Shown here: in pieces, positions 52,115 to 61,232 of the stretch
Position numbering within the stretch: the stretch's first letter is position 1
Layout: each line of letters begins with the position of its first letter
Assembly (NCBI GenBank): GCA_034005165.1
Contig: JAVEVE010000001.1
Location: 691,534 to 755,533 of the forward strand
DNA: 64,000 bases
Direction of reading: 5' to 3'
Source: UBA1573 sp034005165
GTDB taxonomy: Bacteria > Pseudomonadota > Alphaproteobacteria > Micavibrionales > Micavibrionaceae
The notes under the pieces: model-generated
The model's input: the letters and a program-made list of their open reading frames with translations, nothing else
What the model was told of the DNA's origin: nothing
The model's database searches: none
Program-made: the position numbers and the translations under genes

Positions 52115-53323
52115 ATGGCAAGCTTCTGGGATGAAATGAAATCCTCTTCCTCCTACCAAACTTTGGTTAGGGCAATCGATGCCGCCCCAACTCCTACAAA
52201 CTTTATCAACAAACTGATGGATATGTCCCATCCCACAAGAGTTATAAAGGATGGTCTAACAGAAGGGACCGCTGAAACAATTGGTTATGCCTTGGGCCTC
52301 CCCCAAACCTTATATAAATTCTGGAAAGAACACGTAGATGGAGAGCGCTTAAAAGAGGCTCCCGATAAACAGAAATACTCTCCCGAATGGTTCAAAGGGA
52401 AGATGATGGGGGAATACGAAGACAATCTAGAAATTCTGGGAAAATCCAGACCTAAATTAAGACCAGGCTCATATGATGGGTATATACACGCCGGAGCAAG
52501 TTTTGTCCCTCTGATCGGATCGGCTTTTATTCCCGGCGGCCAAGTAGCCGGAGCGTCCAAGGTCGGACAGGTTTTATCCTTCGCAGCGCCTAAACTAGGA
52601 GCTATTGGGTTTGCAACAACAACAGCAACAGAGAGCTACGAATTAGCAGAAGACTATTTTGATTTCGGCGCAGCAACTCAAGAACTGGTAGGTTTTGGCC
52701 TTCCGAACAAACCAACGGCATCCCCGCAGAATAGCTTAATACCAAAACTGACAGGCAACAAAGACCGGGGTAGCGTAATTCCAGTCGCCGAATCAGAGCC
52801 TCCTGCAACAACATCCCCCTCGAATTCTCACGCAGTCATTCTGGGGCTAACTGTTGGGACCACCCTACAAAAAGATGGAGGACCCGCAACATTTGATGGA
52901 GAAAAGACAACCCTTTTACAAACCGAACTCGCAAACATGGGGCACTACACACACAAGATCGATGGAATCGCCGGCAAACACACGATGAGTGGGCTTAATC
53001 AGGCAATAAAAGAGATCGTTAATCCTGCGAGCCTAAGCAATGATATTAAATCCATGTACAAAGATAAAATGGTCGAATTGGCAAAAGATCTCCGGAATAA
53101 TCCGCCAAGTGAATACGCTTATGATCCAAGAGTAACTGCCTTTCAAGTCTGCGGATACGCGCTGGGCTTATATAATAAAAAAATCGATGGCTTGATGGGC
53201 CCCTCAAGCATAACAGCAGCCCATCTCATTGAAAACAAAGACTTAAGCGTCAACGGCGCGCAAGTCGCAACAAATACGCCCTCTCAAACACCGAAGGTTG
53301 AGATGATAACACTTGCCCCATAA
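52115..53323 (+). CDS. Unknown protein with two peptidoglycan-binding-like motifs
   Basis: A 402-residue protein of no known family as a whole. The ATG at 52115 follows GAGAGTGTGAGAG. Residues 1-110 are polar and helical; 120-170 are hydrophobic and Gly/Ala-rich (GASFVPLIGSAFIPGG, then SFAAPKLGAIGFATTTA). A Pro/Ser/Thr linker occupies 195-240. Then come two units that look like PG_binding_1: LLQTELANMGHYTHKIDGIAG near 268-297 and AFQVCGYALGLYNKKIDGLMG near 340-372, both with the Y-x3-KIDG-x-x-G signature followed by a Thr/Ser helix. There is no cleavable signal peptide. It heads a same-strand run of five unusual genes ending with a lytic transglycosylase. Confidence 0.65.
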   Translation: MASFWDEMKSSSSYQTLVRAIDAAPTPTNFINKLMDMSHPTRVIKDGLTEGTAETIGYALGLPQTLYKFWKEHVDGERLKEAPDKQKYSPEWFKGKMMGEYEDNLEILGKSRPKLRPGSYDGYIHAGASFVPLIGSAFIPGGQVAGASKVGQVLSFAAPKLGAIGFATTTATESYELAEDYFDFGAATQELVGFGLPNKPTASPQNSLIPKLTGNKDRGSVIPVAESEPPATTSPSNSHAVILGLTVGTTLQKDGGPATFDGEKTTLLQTELANMGHYTHKIDGIAGKHTMSGLNQAIKEIVNPASLSNDIKSMYKDKMVELAKDLRNNPPSEYAYDPRVTAFQVCGYALGLYNKKIDGLMGPSSITAAHLIENKDLSVNGAQVATNTPSQTPKVEMITLAP

Positions 53324-53366
53324 CGAATATGGGAATAAATATAAGACGATAGAAAACTATAAAAGT

Positions 53367-53396
53367 TTGCATTTTTCTATAGAGCTATGATAGAAT
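53367..53396 (+). promoter_or_regulatory. Candidate promoter of the 53439 gene pair
   Basis: TTGCAT and TAGAAT are separated by 18 bases, close to the sigma-70 consensus, and lie 42 bases before the ATG at 53439 in an A+T-rich gap. This suggests that the second gene of the cluster can be transcribed independently of the first. Confidence 0.5.
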
Positions 53397-53438
53397 GCAA
53401 TTAACATATAAAATATTATAAAATAAGGAGTGTGTAAG

Positions 53439-54278
53439 ATGGGGTTAATTGGTAAACTTAAAGCTGGATTTAAAGCATTTAAAGAGGCGGAGCACATCGC
53501 CCATCAGCCTGCTGCTGATGCGGCTTTAGATGCGGCCAAAAAGAAACCACTTACAGACGCGAATGCAGTAGCAGATTACTTGGAAACAGTAAAAAGTGGC
53601 GGCAAAAAAACTTCCGCACACGCGGCGGATGATGCGACAAAGGCTGCCGCGACAGCGCCAGTCCCCCCGATGTATCAGACGGGCTTAGCTGGAGTTACTG
53701 GCCCTATAGTGCACGAGATCTCGTCTGCAATTAAAAATTTCAACCCAAGCGCAAAAAAAGTTCTCGGAGCATTAGGGCTTGGATATGTCCTCGCAATTGA
53801 TGTTCCTTTTACTGAGGGAACAGACCCTCTAATCAAAACCGGATATCAAAATATTCAAAAGATGACAAATGGGCAATGGGATGCTGAATGGCAGAAACAG
53901 AACGCCGATGCAAAACAAAGTGACCAGATTGCAAGATCTCAACAAGGGTCCGTTAATGTTGCCCAACAAGTAGGAATCGCATTCCTGACCGGAGCGCCTC
54001 AGGTAGGTGTTGATAGTGCAGCCTCAAAATTCGGAGCCCTTATTAAGTCTCAAGGAGCGGCTTTAACCGCTGAAAAAATAACCGAGTACGAAACCACATT
54101 TAAAGGCATTCTACGGGAACAAATTGACCAAAACAAAGATTCTATGTTACAGCCAGCAGAAGCAAAAGGCTTGGCGTCCTCAGATAGCTTTATTAAGCTA
54201 ATCGAGGGATTGCCGATAAATGAGCAACAAAAAGCTTATGTAGCAAGCCAAACCCTTGCTATGACAGGATATAAGTAA
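53439..54278 (+). CDS. Unknown protein with an EF-hand-like loop, 279 residues
   Basis: Start at ATG 53439, eight bases after AAGGAG. The N-terminal 75 residues are Ala/Lys-rich helices (AALDAAKKKP, SAHAADDATKAAAT). A hydrophobic helix (KKVLGALGLGYVLAIDVPF) lies near 107-125. Around residue 230 the sequence DQNKDSMLQPAE has acidic or Asn residues at loop positions 1, 3, 5 and Glu at 12, as in a calcium-binding EF-hand, with Ser where Gly is usual. No signal peptide. No family recognised. The next gene starts 48 bases downstream. Confidence 0.6.
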   Translation: MGLIGKLKAGFKAFKEAEHIAHQPAADAALDAAKKKPLTDANAVADYLETVKSGGKKTSAHAADDATKAAATAPVPPMYQTGLAGVTGPIVHEISSAIKNFNPSAKKVLGALGLGYVLAIDVPFTEGTDPLIKTGYQNIQKMTNGQWDAEWQKQNADAKQSDQIARSQQGSVNVAQQVGIAFLTGAPQVGVDSAASKFGALIKSQGAALTAEKITEYETTFKGILREQIDQNKDSMLQPAEAKGLASSDSFIKLIEGLPINEQQKAYVASQTLAMTGYK

Positions 54279-54326
54279 GCCACATAGAATATTTATATTT
54301 AGAAATTACACATAAGAGAGGGCAAA

Positions 54327-55166
54327 ATGGCTACAGGTAATCAAACAGCTACAGCAGGTGCTGCAGGAGTGCAGAACGAACAAGAACTGGCCTTACAGAG
54401 TCTATTCAAATCGATTGCACAAATCGATCCGAATTCGCCTGAAGCCGCAGTAGAAATGATGCGTCTGTTTGAAGGATATTACAAACAGACCGGTAATATG
54501 CAACTCGCAGAGAATGTAAACCAAGTTCTCAAAAAGGCACAGGACGGTAAATTAGATCTTCGTAAAGCGTTTGGAGACTCTACGCTCGAAATCTGGAAAC
54601 TAGCCAGAACAACCGAGCAAAAACTTCAAGAAAAAGATCAGAGTCAATATCTGGATGCTTACTATGGCACGCAACAACAACGCCTGTCAGCTGAACTTGA
54701 TGTTCAAACGATGGTAATTAAAGGTGCTGCCGGAGGCTACAAGCTTCTGGCAATGATTGGGTCTATCCTATCCGCTATTCCTGGTTTGGAACAAGTCGGC
54801 AAGGATTTGGTCCAATCCTCCATCCAAGCATCAAAAGATCTGAAAGTTGACAAAATAGAAGAAGATGCCATCCGCCAGTCTGACCGCGACAACGCTAAGA
54901 ACCCAAAAATTGGCGAAGTCACTGCTGAAAATGCAGGAAAGAAAGCAGATGCAATCATAGCTCAAATTATGAATGATGCTAAGATCGTTGGAGAATCCAG
55001 AGGCTCTCAGCGCGCCAGCGGCGGCACAAATCCCGATGCACCGCAATCCACCCCATTCAGTACAAACGGGGCTACGGCGACAACACCTGCACCAGCAGCA
55101 GCAGATAAACCTGCGATTTGCGACACGTCTTTCGGTAGCAAAATGCCTATATGCCAGCCTAACTGA
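54327..55166 (+). CDS. Unknown protein, 279 residues, with one weak hydrophobic segment
   Basis: I do not recognise this protein. After a Thr/Ala/Gly-rich leader of about 15 residues it is mostly helical: PNSPEAAVEMMRLFEGYYKQTGNMQLAENVNQVLKKA is a helical hairpin near 36-72. A hydrophobic stretch, GGYKLLAMIGSILSAIPGLEQVG, lies at 135-157. The C-terminus is disordered (Ser, Thr, Ala, Pro) and ends with two cysteines, ICDTSFGSKMPICQPN, which could form a disulfide if exported. No classical signal peptide. It is followed by a Rho-independent terminator, closing the first half of the cluster. Confidence 0.6.
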   Translation: MATGNQTATAGAAGVQNEQELALQSLFKSIAQIDPNSPEAAVEMMRLFEGYYKQTGNMQLAENVNQVLKKAQDGKLDLRKAFGDSTLEIWKLARTTEQKLQEKDQSQYLDAYYGTQQQRLSAELDVQTMVIKGAAGGYKLLAMIGSILSAIPGLEQVGKDLVQSSIQASKDLKVDKIEEDAIRQSDRDNAKNPKIGEVTAENAGKKADAIIAQIMNDAKIVGESRGSQRASGGTNPDAPQSTPFSTNGATATTPAPAAADKPAICDTSFGSKMPICQPN

Positions 55167-55200
55167 TCAAGGTAATTGCAGGAAATAAGCCCTTTAGTCT

Positions 55201-55224
55201 AAACCGCCATATAGGCGGTTTTTT
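55201..55224 (+). terminator. Rho-independent terminator after the 54327 gene
   Basis: AAACCGCC-ATATA-GGCGGTTT forms an 8-bp stem with a 5-base loop and runs into six T residues (55219-55224). It lies 35 bases past the stop codon and separates the first three cluster genes from the last two. Confidence 0.85.
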
Positions 55225-55386
55225 CTAAATCGCAAAAGCTTGCAAAATATGACAAAAATATGGCATGATATGTGTGTTCGAAACATAATACTTGGCAAAG
55301 CTAAAAAACAAAAAAAGAGCATATAACAATCGCCAAGGCTCACGAACATACGGCAATAGTGTGAAAAAGATTTAGAGGGTAGTGTC

Positions 55387-57453
55387 ATGTTCTTTCTTGA
55401 AGAAGTAAATTCCGTGGACAGAAGCGAAAAGCCTGTGCGCATCTGGGCCAATTTGATTGGCGCAGACACTGAAGAGGCCAAGAGCCGCCGTCTGAACGAA
55501 TGGAAGAGCATCGCCCAACTTCAACAATATAGAGCAGCTTTTGTTCAAGAACTGGAAGCCCTTTCTAAGGGTGGCACATCATTCACAGAAGAAGATATTC
55601 TTGAAAAACTTGGCATGACGGAAAATATGTTCTCCCTGGAGGAAGACCAGATCGAACGATATATCCGGCAACGCCAGAAAGAAGTAACACCGACCCTTTC
55701 AACTATAGAAAGCATCCGGAATATACTGACGACAACCCAGTTTGCTGACGAAGATAAAGCCGAATTCGAAAATGCCCTTCGGGAAAATCAAGCCTCTGTT
55801 GAAGAGATTCAAGGTGAAATCAAAATTGCCGAACGCCTAAAGAGACTAAGCCGGACACTTTTAAATCGCTGCTTGAAAGAAACGGCGGATCTGATTGTCG
55901 CCCTACCTGAAGATCGTCGCCTAAAACCTGTTATAATGGATGAAAGCACCAGAACTAGTATCGAAGCCTTCGGACTGGATCCGGATAAAATCTTCATAGA
56001 CACAGTTGAATTGACTGACGGCGATCGATTTTCTCACACGAGAAAAACTCGTGCGCCACACATCCCTTTCAGCGATATCCGACTGGCTGTAGAAGACTTC
56101 TTGCCTGCGGCGCAAACAGAACAGACTATCGAAAAAGCGATGCCTCCGTCTCCAACAACCGCCCCTACACAACAAACCGAGATATTAAAAACGCTGAACA
56201 AAATCGAGATGGATCTTGAAATCGAGGCTGCACAGGATTTGGCGGAGAACTTTAAAATATATAAAGACAATCCTGACCTCGAAAAGCTTGTTATACTCAA
56301 CTTCAAGCAACCGATCGCACGCACGGCCCGTCTTATCAATCAACATCTGGAACAAGGATTACGAAACGAGCAGACACTCGAACTGATAGAACACAGACGT
56401 GCGCTTATGGCCTGCTCAAAACAGTTTGATAACCTCCACACGGCGGAGAACAATCTCAAACAGGTTAAAGAGGCGTTTGGTTTGAAGGGGGATGAATATG
56501 TGTTGGCCGCGCAGGACGACTACGTCTCCCCATTGGATGACGAAAATCTGGATGATCTGGAATCGTTAAAACTCCATGACAAGTTCGCACCTGAAGAGCT
56601 GAAAGAACGTGCCAAGACATTATGGGATTTTGCGCATACAGATGAAACCGCAACCCTGAAAGCCTACCTATACAGCTCCATAACTAACGACTTGAAAGAG
56701 GCCCAAGAAGTTGTGGATTTACGCCGTGAAAAAGGTGAGGATGTTACTCACATCGAAAAATTTATTGTCCACGCTCAAGTAAGCGCAAAGATTGCAAAAC
56801 GTAGAATGGAAGATTGGGATAAAGCAAATCCTGAAGCTGAATTTCAACCTGCTCCAACCAAAGGACTATTGGGACGAATCGGCACAAGCCTGTCATCCCT
56901 AACATCTGCATTCACGAATGCAGTTAGCGCTGTGAAGGAATTCATAGCTCCGAAACGCTTGTCATTCGGAGTGCTAGGCGCGAGCGCAATTGCCGCTGCG
57001 ATCTGGGGAACAACGTCGGCCACACCGGACATCAATGAAAACTTTGCGTTGGCAACTAAAACCTCGACTTCTGCAACATCTCGTGCGGCAGAACAAAAGA
57101 TAGCTCTGGTCTCGGCATCCGCGCAGGATGTCCGGCCGACAGAGGGCACAGTATATGCATCGGCACAAACTGTTACAGACAATCCAAAAGACATCATGCA
57201 TGGCGACTACACATTGGCACAAGCAAAAGCCATGTTGGGGGCAGAGTCCATCGCACCGAAAGGAACGCCTGTCATTATCAAAAAATCGATAGAACCCATG
57301 AAAGCCGAGTTTGTTCAGGCCGCAACATCCGCTGATGTTGAAGGAATTACAAACGCAGGAATATCAAACTCTGAAAGATCAAATGCATGTAATTTTGTTC
57401 ATCCGAATGGAGGGGACGGGTTGCAAAGCTGTTTGAATATTGCGCTGAAGTAA
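55387..57453 (+). CDS. Unknown 688-residue coiled-coil protein with one membrane segment
   Basis: No known family is recognised. ATG 55387 follows AGAGGGTAGTGTC. Residues 1-480 are cytoplasmic in character: helical and highly charged, with long coiled-coil stretches (EDQIERYIRQRQKEV; KIEMDLEIEAAQDLAENFKIYKD; LKEAQEVVDLRREKGEDV). One hydrophobic segment, FGVLGASAIAAAIWG, lies near 525-545. The last 145 residues are Ser/Thr/Ala-rich and would lie in the periplasm; they end with ACNFVHPNGGDGLQSCLNIALK, with two cysteines. This topology, a large cytoplasmic coiled coil joined to a periplasmic tail, fits a structural part of an envelope complex. The lytic transglycosylase gene follows 78 bases downstream. 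Confidence 0.65.
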   Translation: MFFLEEVNSVDRSEKPVRIWANLIGADTEEAKSRRLNEWKSIAQLQQYRAAFVQELEALSKGGTSFTEEDILEKLGMTENMFSLEEDQIERYIRQRQKEVTPTLSTIESIRNILTTTQFADEDKAEFENALRENQASVEEIQGEIKIAERLKRLSRTLLNRCLKETADLIVALPEDRRLKPVIMDESTRTSIEAFGLDPDKIFIDTVELTDGDRFSHTRKTRAPHIPFSDIRLAVEDFLPAAQTEQTIEKAMPPSPTTAPTQQTEILKTLNKIEMDLEIEAAQDLAENFKIYKDNPDLEKLVILNFKQPIARTARLINQHLEQGLRNEQTLELIEHRRALMACSKQFDNLHTAENNLKQVKEAFGLKGDEYVLAAQDDYVSPLDDENLDDLESLKLHDKFAPEELKERAKTLWDFAHTDETATLKAYLYSSITNDLKEAQEVVDLRREKGEDVTHIEKFIVHAQVSAKIAKRRMEDWDKANPEAEFQPAPTKGLLGRIGTSLSSLTSAFTNAVSAVKEFIAPKRLSFGVLGASAIAAAIWGTTSATPDINENFALATKTSTSATSRAAEQKIALVSASAQDVRPTEGTVYASAQTVTDNPKDIMHGDYTLAQAKAMLGAESIAPKGTPVIIKKSIEPMKAEFVQAATSADVEGITNAGISNSERSNACNFVHPNGGDGLQSCLNIALK

Positions 57454-57531
57454 TAAACGCTGTATGAAAGCGACATAAGAATAATTCAAGGGCCATTAGA
57501 GCCCGTCACGGCAAGATAGAGGACTGAGTTA

Positions 57532-59304
57532 ATGGAACGGAAAACAGCATCCGCGCCCACAGGCACACGCTATTCGGAAAGCGAAAAAGCGGCAATGTCC
57601 ATGATTAAGGACATTGCAAGCACACCAACCTCGGCAGTTCATAAAAAAATCAGATTTCTCCATCTGCACGAAATGCTAAAGGCGGAAAGAAAAGCTCTGT
57701 CAGCTGATCCGAATGCCTCTCAAGCTCAAAAAAATGAAAACATTCGGATAAGCCTGATTGTTGCCCGTCAGATCAAGTCGCTGCAAAATGAATTGCAGGA
57801 AAAGGCCATAAAAGCGGCACAGACAGACCCTCTACAGGATTCTACGCGCCAACAATATCAACAGGCAGTATCAGACGAATCTGCAGACGTCAAAACCGCA
57901 AATAAAGCCTCATACGCAAACAGACTATCAGAGGCTCTCGGAAGACACTTTGCCCTTTTGCAAACAAGCACCGCAAACATTCTCAGAGCAAGCGCGAAAG
58001 AAGCACAAAGCAAGCTGAAGAACATAAAAACCGATACGATAGATAGGCTGGTCGACAAATTTGATCGTACACAAACCAGAATTGATAATCTTGCATTCGA
58101 TGCCAAGACAAAATACAGAGAGACAAAGTCAAATATAGGGGATGCTCTGGAGGGTTACCGTCGAAAAGCAAAAATATTGACTGCGGCGCTTACTTCGACT
58201 GCGGCGCTTGTTCCGACTGCGGCGGCAATTATTCTGGCTCCGGTAATTCTGGTGTCTTCGGGCCAGAAAGACCCCAAACAAGATCCGTCCTATTCTGGAG
58301 AATTCAATGCTGCATCAAAGCCTTTACCGATAACCCAAAAAAGTGCCCCAACCCATGTAATCGCCCAAACAGCGGCACATCAAGCAGTACCTGCGCAACC
58401 ATCGCTTAAGACACAACCCAAACAGGTCGCAACTCCTCGCCAGGAGGCTCCGATCGCTCTGACACAAAACGCATCCCAGACACCGAAGGCTCCACGCGAA
58501 ATACGGCAAGCCGGAAATCGCCGCGTAAAAATAAACTACACAGCCCTTCTAAGAAACCCTGAGTATCGCGACTTGTTGGTGCAGGCTGCACACAAAATGA
58601 TTCATGAATACAGTACCGAAGAAGTATTCCAGGGAATTATTCTGACAGAATCAAATGGAAACCAACTTGATCGGAATGGAAACCCTGTACGGTCAACAGC
58701 AGATGCTATTGGCATCGCACAAGTACTACCGTCAACGGCTGCCGATATTGCACACGAGTGCACTGGAAAGCCTTTAAACTTGAAAGCATTCTACTATAAT
58801 CAGGACTATAACTACAATCTGGGGTATTGTTACTTCAAATCCATGCGTGAAACATATGGCAACAACATTCTGGCTGGATTGGCTTATAACGGTGGACCGG
58901 CGGGCCTGGAATGGAGAATGCGTAGAAACGGGTATACTCCAACCAATGACCCACATAAGACCGTTGAATTCATGGGAAATATCAAAAACCCTGAGAACAG
59001 AGAGTATATTGCTCAAACCATGGTCAAATTAGGCCTGATCGACCTTGAAAAGCTCGGCCCTGATGTCGTAACAGAAATTGAAACCAAAAGATATAAACAA
59101 AGGTCCCACAAGCAGGTTGCGAGAGCGCCAAGAGAACATCGTGAACAACCCGATGTAGCATATGCAGACAATAACGACCGTCCATCCAGAGCAGAAAGCT
59201 CCTTGTCAGGTCAATTCAGGGCATCTCATCGCGCTTCTTCACGGGCGACCTCATCCGGAGAAAGCAGACAAAGCTCAAACACATCCCCTAGTCCTCGGAT
59301 GTAA
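57532..59304 (+). CDS. Membrane-anchored lytic transglycosylase (SLT domain)
   Basis: 590 residues from ATG 57532, after GAGGACTGAGTTA. Residues 1-210 are helical and lysine/glutamine-rich, cytoplasmic in character. A membrane segment lies at about 215-243 (AALVPTAAAIILAPVILVSS). A Pro/Gln/Ala linker leads to an SLT domain at about 345-500: catalytic Glu 373 in IILTESNGNQLDRNGNP, then TADAIGIAQVLPSTAADIA, and LAGLAYNGGPAGLEWRMRR. The C-terminus is Ser/Arg-rich and disordered. Ordinary lytic transglycosylases have a signal peptide or lipobox; the 210-residue cytoplasmic part here is unusual. Similar plans occur in enzymes dedicated to a secretion or injection apparatus. Confidence 0.78.
   Translation: MERKTASAPTGTRYSESEKAAMSMIKDIASTPTSAVHKKIRFLHLHEMLKAERKALSADPNASQAQKNENIRISLIVARQIKSLQNELQEKAIKAAQTDPLQDSTRQQYQQAVSDESADVKTANKASYANRLSEALGRHFALLQTSTANILRASAKEAQSKLKNIKTDTIDRLVDKFDRTQTRIDNLAFDAKTKYRETKSNIGDALEGYRRKAKILTAALTSTAALVPTAAAIILAPVILVSSGQKDPKQDPSYSGEFNAASKPLPITQKSAPTHVIAQTAAHQAVPAQPSLKTQPKQVATPRQEAPIALTQNASQTPKAPREIRQAGNRRVKINYTALLRNPEYRDLLVQAAHKMIHEYSTEEVFQGIILTESNGNQLDRNGNPVRSTADAIGIAQVLPSTAADIAHECTGKPLNLKAFYYNQDYNYNLGYCYFKSMRETYGNNILAGLAYNGGPAGLEWRMRRNGYTPTNDPHKTVEFMGNIKNPENREYIAQTMVKLGLIDLEKLGPDVVTEIETKRYKQRSHKQVARAPREHREQPDVAYADNNDRPSRAESSLSGQFRASHRASSRATSSGESRQSSNTSPSPRM
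58179..58224 (+). repeat. 18-bp tandem repeat in the transmembrane region
   Basis: GACTGCGGCGCTTACTTC (58179-58196) is followed by a copy with four differences (58197-58214) and a 10-base partial third copy (58215-58224). It encodes repeated TAAL units in the membrane segment of the lytic transglycosylase, so slippage could lengthen or shorten that helix by six residues at a time. Confidence 0.7.
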
Positions 59305-59371
59305 CTGTTGTCAGCTGATTTCAGCTATAAAAATCATTGAAAAAAGGGCAAAAACCCCCTATTGAAGGGGC

Positions 59372-61186
59372 ATGACAACAACACCATTAGATAAAATCCG
59401 CAACTTTGCGATTATTGCCCACATCGACCACGGAAAATCCACCTTGGCCGACCGTCTCATACAATCCTGCGGCGGCCTGACCGACCGTGAAATGAAAGAA
59501 CAAGTGCTCGATAACATGGAAATCGAGCGTGAACGGGGAATCACTATCAAAGCCCAGACAGTCCGCCTGAACTATAAAGGCGCGGACGGAGAAACCTATC
59601 AATATAATCTTATGGACACGCCGGGCCATGTGGATTTCACCTATGAAGTCTCTCGTTCTCTGGCCTCCTGTGAGGGGTCCTTACTTGTCGTTGACGCCAC
59701 GCAGGGCGTGGAAGCACAAACACTGGCAAACGTCTATCAGGCGATCGACAACAATCACGAAATTATTCCTGTCATCAATAAGATTGACCTCCCCGCAGCC
59801 GATGTCGAACGCGTCAGAGAACAAATTGAAGACGTGATCGGGATTGACGCCTCGGACGCTGTCTGCGTTTCAGGAAAAAGCGGGATCAACATTGATCAAC
59901 TGTTAGAGGCTATCTACAAACGCTTGCCCGCACCAAAAGGCCAAACCGACACCCCGACAAAAGCTCTGTTGGTGGATAGCTGGTACGACTCATATCTGGG
60001 CGTGGTCATTCTGGTCCGCGTTATTGACGGGTATTTGAGAAAAGGCATGAAAGTCCGCTTTATGGGCAGTAAAGCTACCCGTGAGATTGACCGTGTCGGT
60101 ATTTTTACTCCAAAACACGTTCTGGTCGATGAACTGGGTCCAGGCGAGATGGGCTTCATTACAGCCGCAATCAAGGAAATCTCAGAAACCAAAGTCGGGG
60201 ATACAATTACCGAAGAACGCTTTGCCGACAAGGTAACGCCTCTGGCAGGCTTTAAACCTTCGGTCCCGATGGTGTTCTGCTCCCTGTTCCCGATCGATAG
60301 TTCGGAATTTGAAAAACTCCGCGACTGCTTAGGCAAACTCGCTCTGAATGACGCATCTCTCCACTATGAACAAGAAAGCTCTCAAGCTCTCGGCATGGGG
60401 TTCCGTTGCGGTTTCTTGGGCCTCCTCCACATGGAGATCATTCAAGAACGCCTCGATCGCGAATTTGATCTCGACCTGATCCCCACAGCACCGAGTGTGG
60501 TCTATAAACTTGACCTGACAGACGGGTCTAAAATGGAAATTTATAATCCTGTCGACATGCCCGAAGTCCAGCGCATCAAAGAAATTTATGAGCCATGGAT
60601 CAAAGCAACAATCCTGACACCTGATGAATATTTAGGTGGCCTGTTGAAACTCTGCGAAGAACGTCGTGGGGAACAGATCAATCTGTCCTACGTTGGCGCC
60701 CGCGCCATGCTTGAATACCGATTGCCACTCAACGAAATTGTCTTCGACTTCTATGACCGTTTGAAATCTATTTCAAAAGGCTATGCAAGTTTTGATTATC
60801 ATCTCGATGAATTTATCGCAGGCGATCTGGTCAAAATGGAAGTCATGGTTAATCAGGAAGGCGTTGACGCACTTGCTATGATCGTTCACCGTTCCCAAGC
60901 CGAACGCCGTGGTCGCCAACTCTGCGAACGCCTGAAAGACCTGATCCCGCGCCAGTTGTTTAAAATTGCCATTCAAGCCGCTATTGGTGGAAAAATCATT
61001 GCCCGTGAGGACGTCTCGGCGATGCGCAAAGACGTAACCGCAAAATGTTACGGTGGTGACGTATCACGTAAACGCAAACTCCTCGACAAACAAAAAGAGG
61101 GAAAGAAAAAGATGCGTCAATACGGGAACGTTGAAATTCCGCAATCCGCTTTTATCGCCGCCCTCAAAATGGGCGATGATAAGTAA
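59372..61186 (+). CDS. lepA: LepA, elongation factor 4
   Basis: A ribosomal GTPase that affects initiation and back-translocation under stress. 604 residues. Motifs: IAHIDHGKSTLADRLIQ (G1), ERERGITIKAQTVRLNYKG (G2), MDTPGHVDFTYEVSRSL (G3), VINKIDLPAADVERV (G4) and VSGKSGINIDQLLEAI (G5), then the LepA-specific C-terminal domain with AKCYGGDVSRKRKLLDKQKEGKKKMRQYGNVEIPQ. The ATG follows GAAGGGGC; that ribosome binding site can pair with CCCC just upstream. Confidence 0.98.
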   Translation: MTTTPLDKIRNFAIIAHIDHGKSTLADRLIQSCGGLTDREMKEQVLDNMEIERERGITIKAQTVRLNYKGADGETYQYNLMDTPGHVDFTYEVSRSLASCEGSLLVVDATQGVEAQTLANVYQAIDNNHEIIPVINKIDLPAADVERVREQIEDVIGIDASDAVCVSGKSGINIDQLLEAIYKRLPAPKGQTDTPTKALLVDSWYDSYLGVVILVRVIDGYLRKGMKVRFMGSKATREIDRVGIFTPKHVLVDELGPGEMGFITAAIKEISETKVGDTITEERFADKVTPLAGFKPSVPMVFCSLFPIDSSEFEKLRDCLGKLALNDASLHYEQESSQALGMGFRCGFLGLLHMEIIQERLDREFDLDLIPTAPSVVYKLDLTDGSKMEIYNPVDMPEVQRIKEIYEPWIKATILTPDEYLGGLLKLCEERRGEQINLSYVGARAMLEYRLPLNEIVFDFYDRLKSISKGYASFDYHLDEFIAGDLVKMEVMVNQEGVDALAMIVHRSQAERRGRQLCERLKDLIPRQLFKIAIQAAIGGKIIAREDVSAMRKDVTAKCYGGDVSRKRKLLDKQKEGKKKMRQYGNVEIPQSAFIAALKMGDDK

Positions 61187-61232
61187 CGTGGAAAGATATG
61201 GATTTTCCTGCAAAAAGACCTAATATCACCCC

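Noticed and set aside
59340..59371. Terminator before lepA
   Set aside because: The CCCC/GGGG pairing is only four or five bases and overlaps the lepA ribosome binding site; no T run follows.
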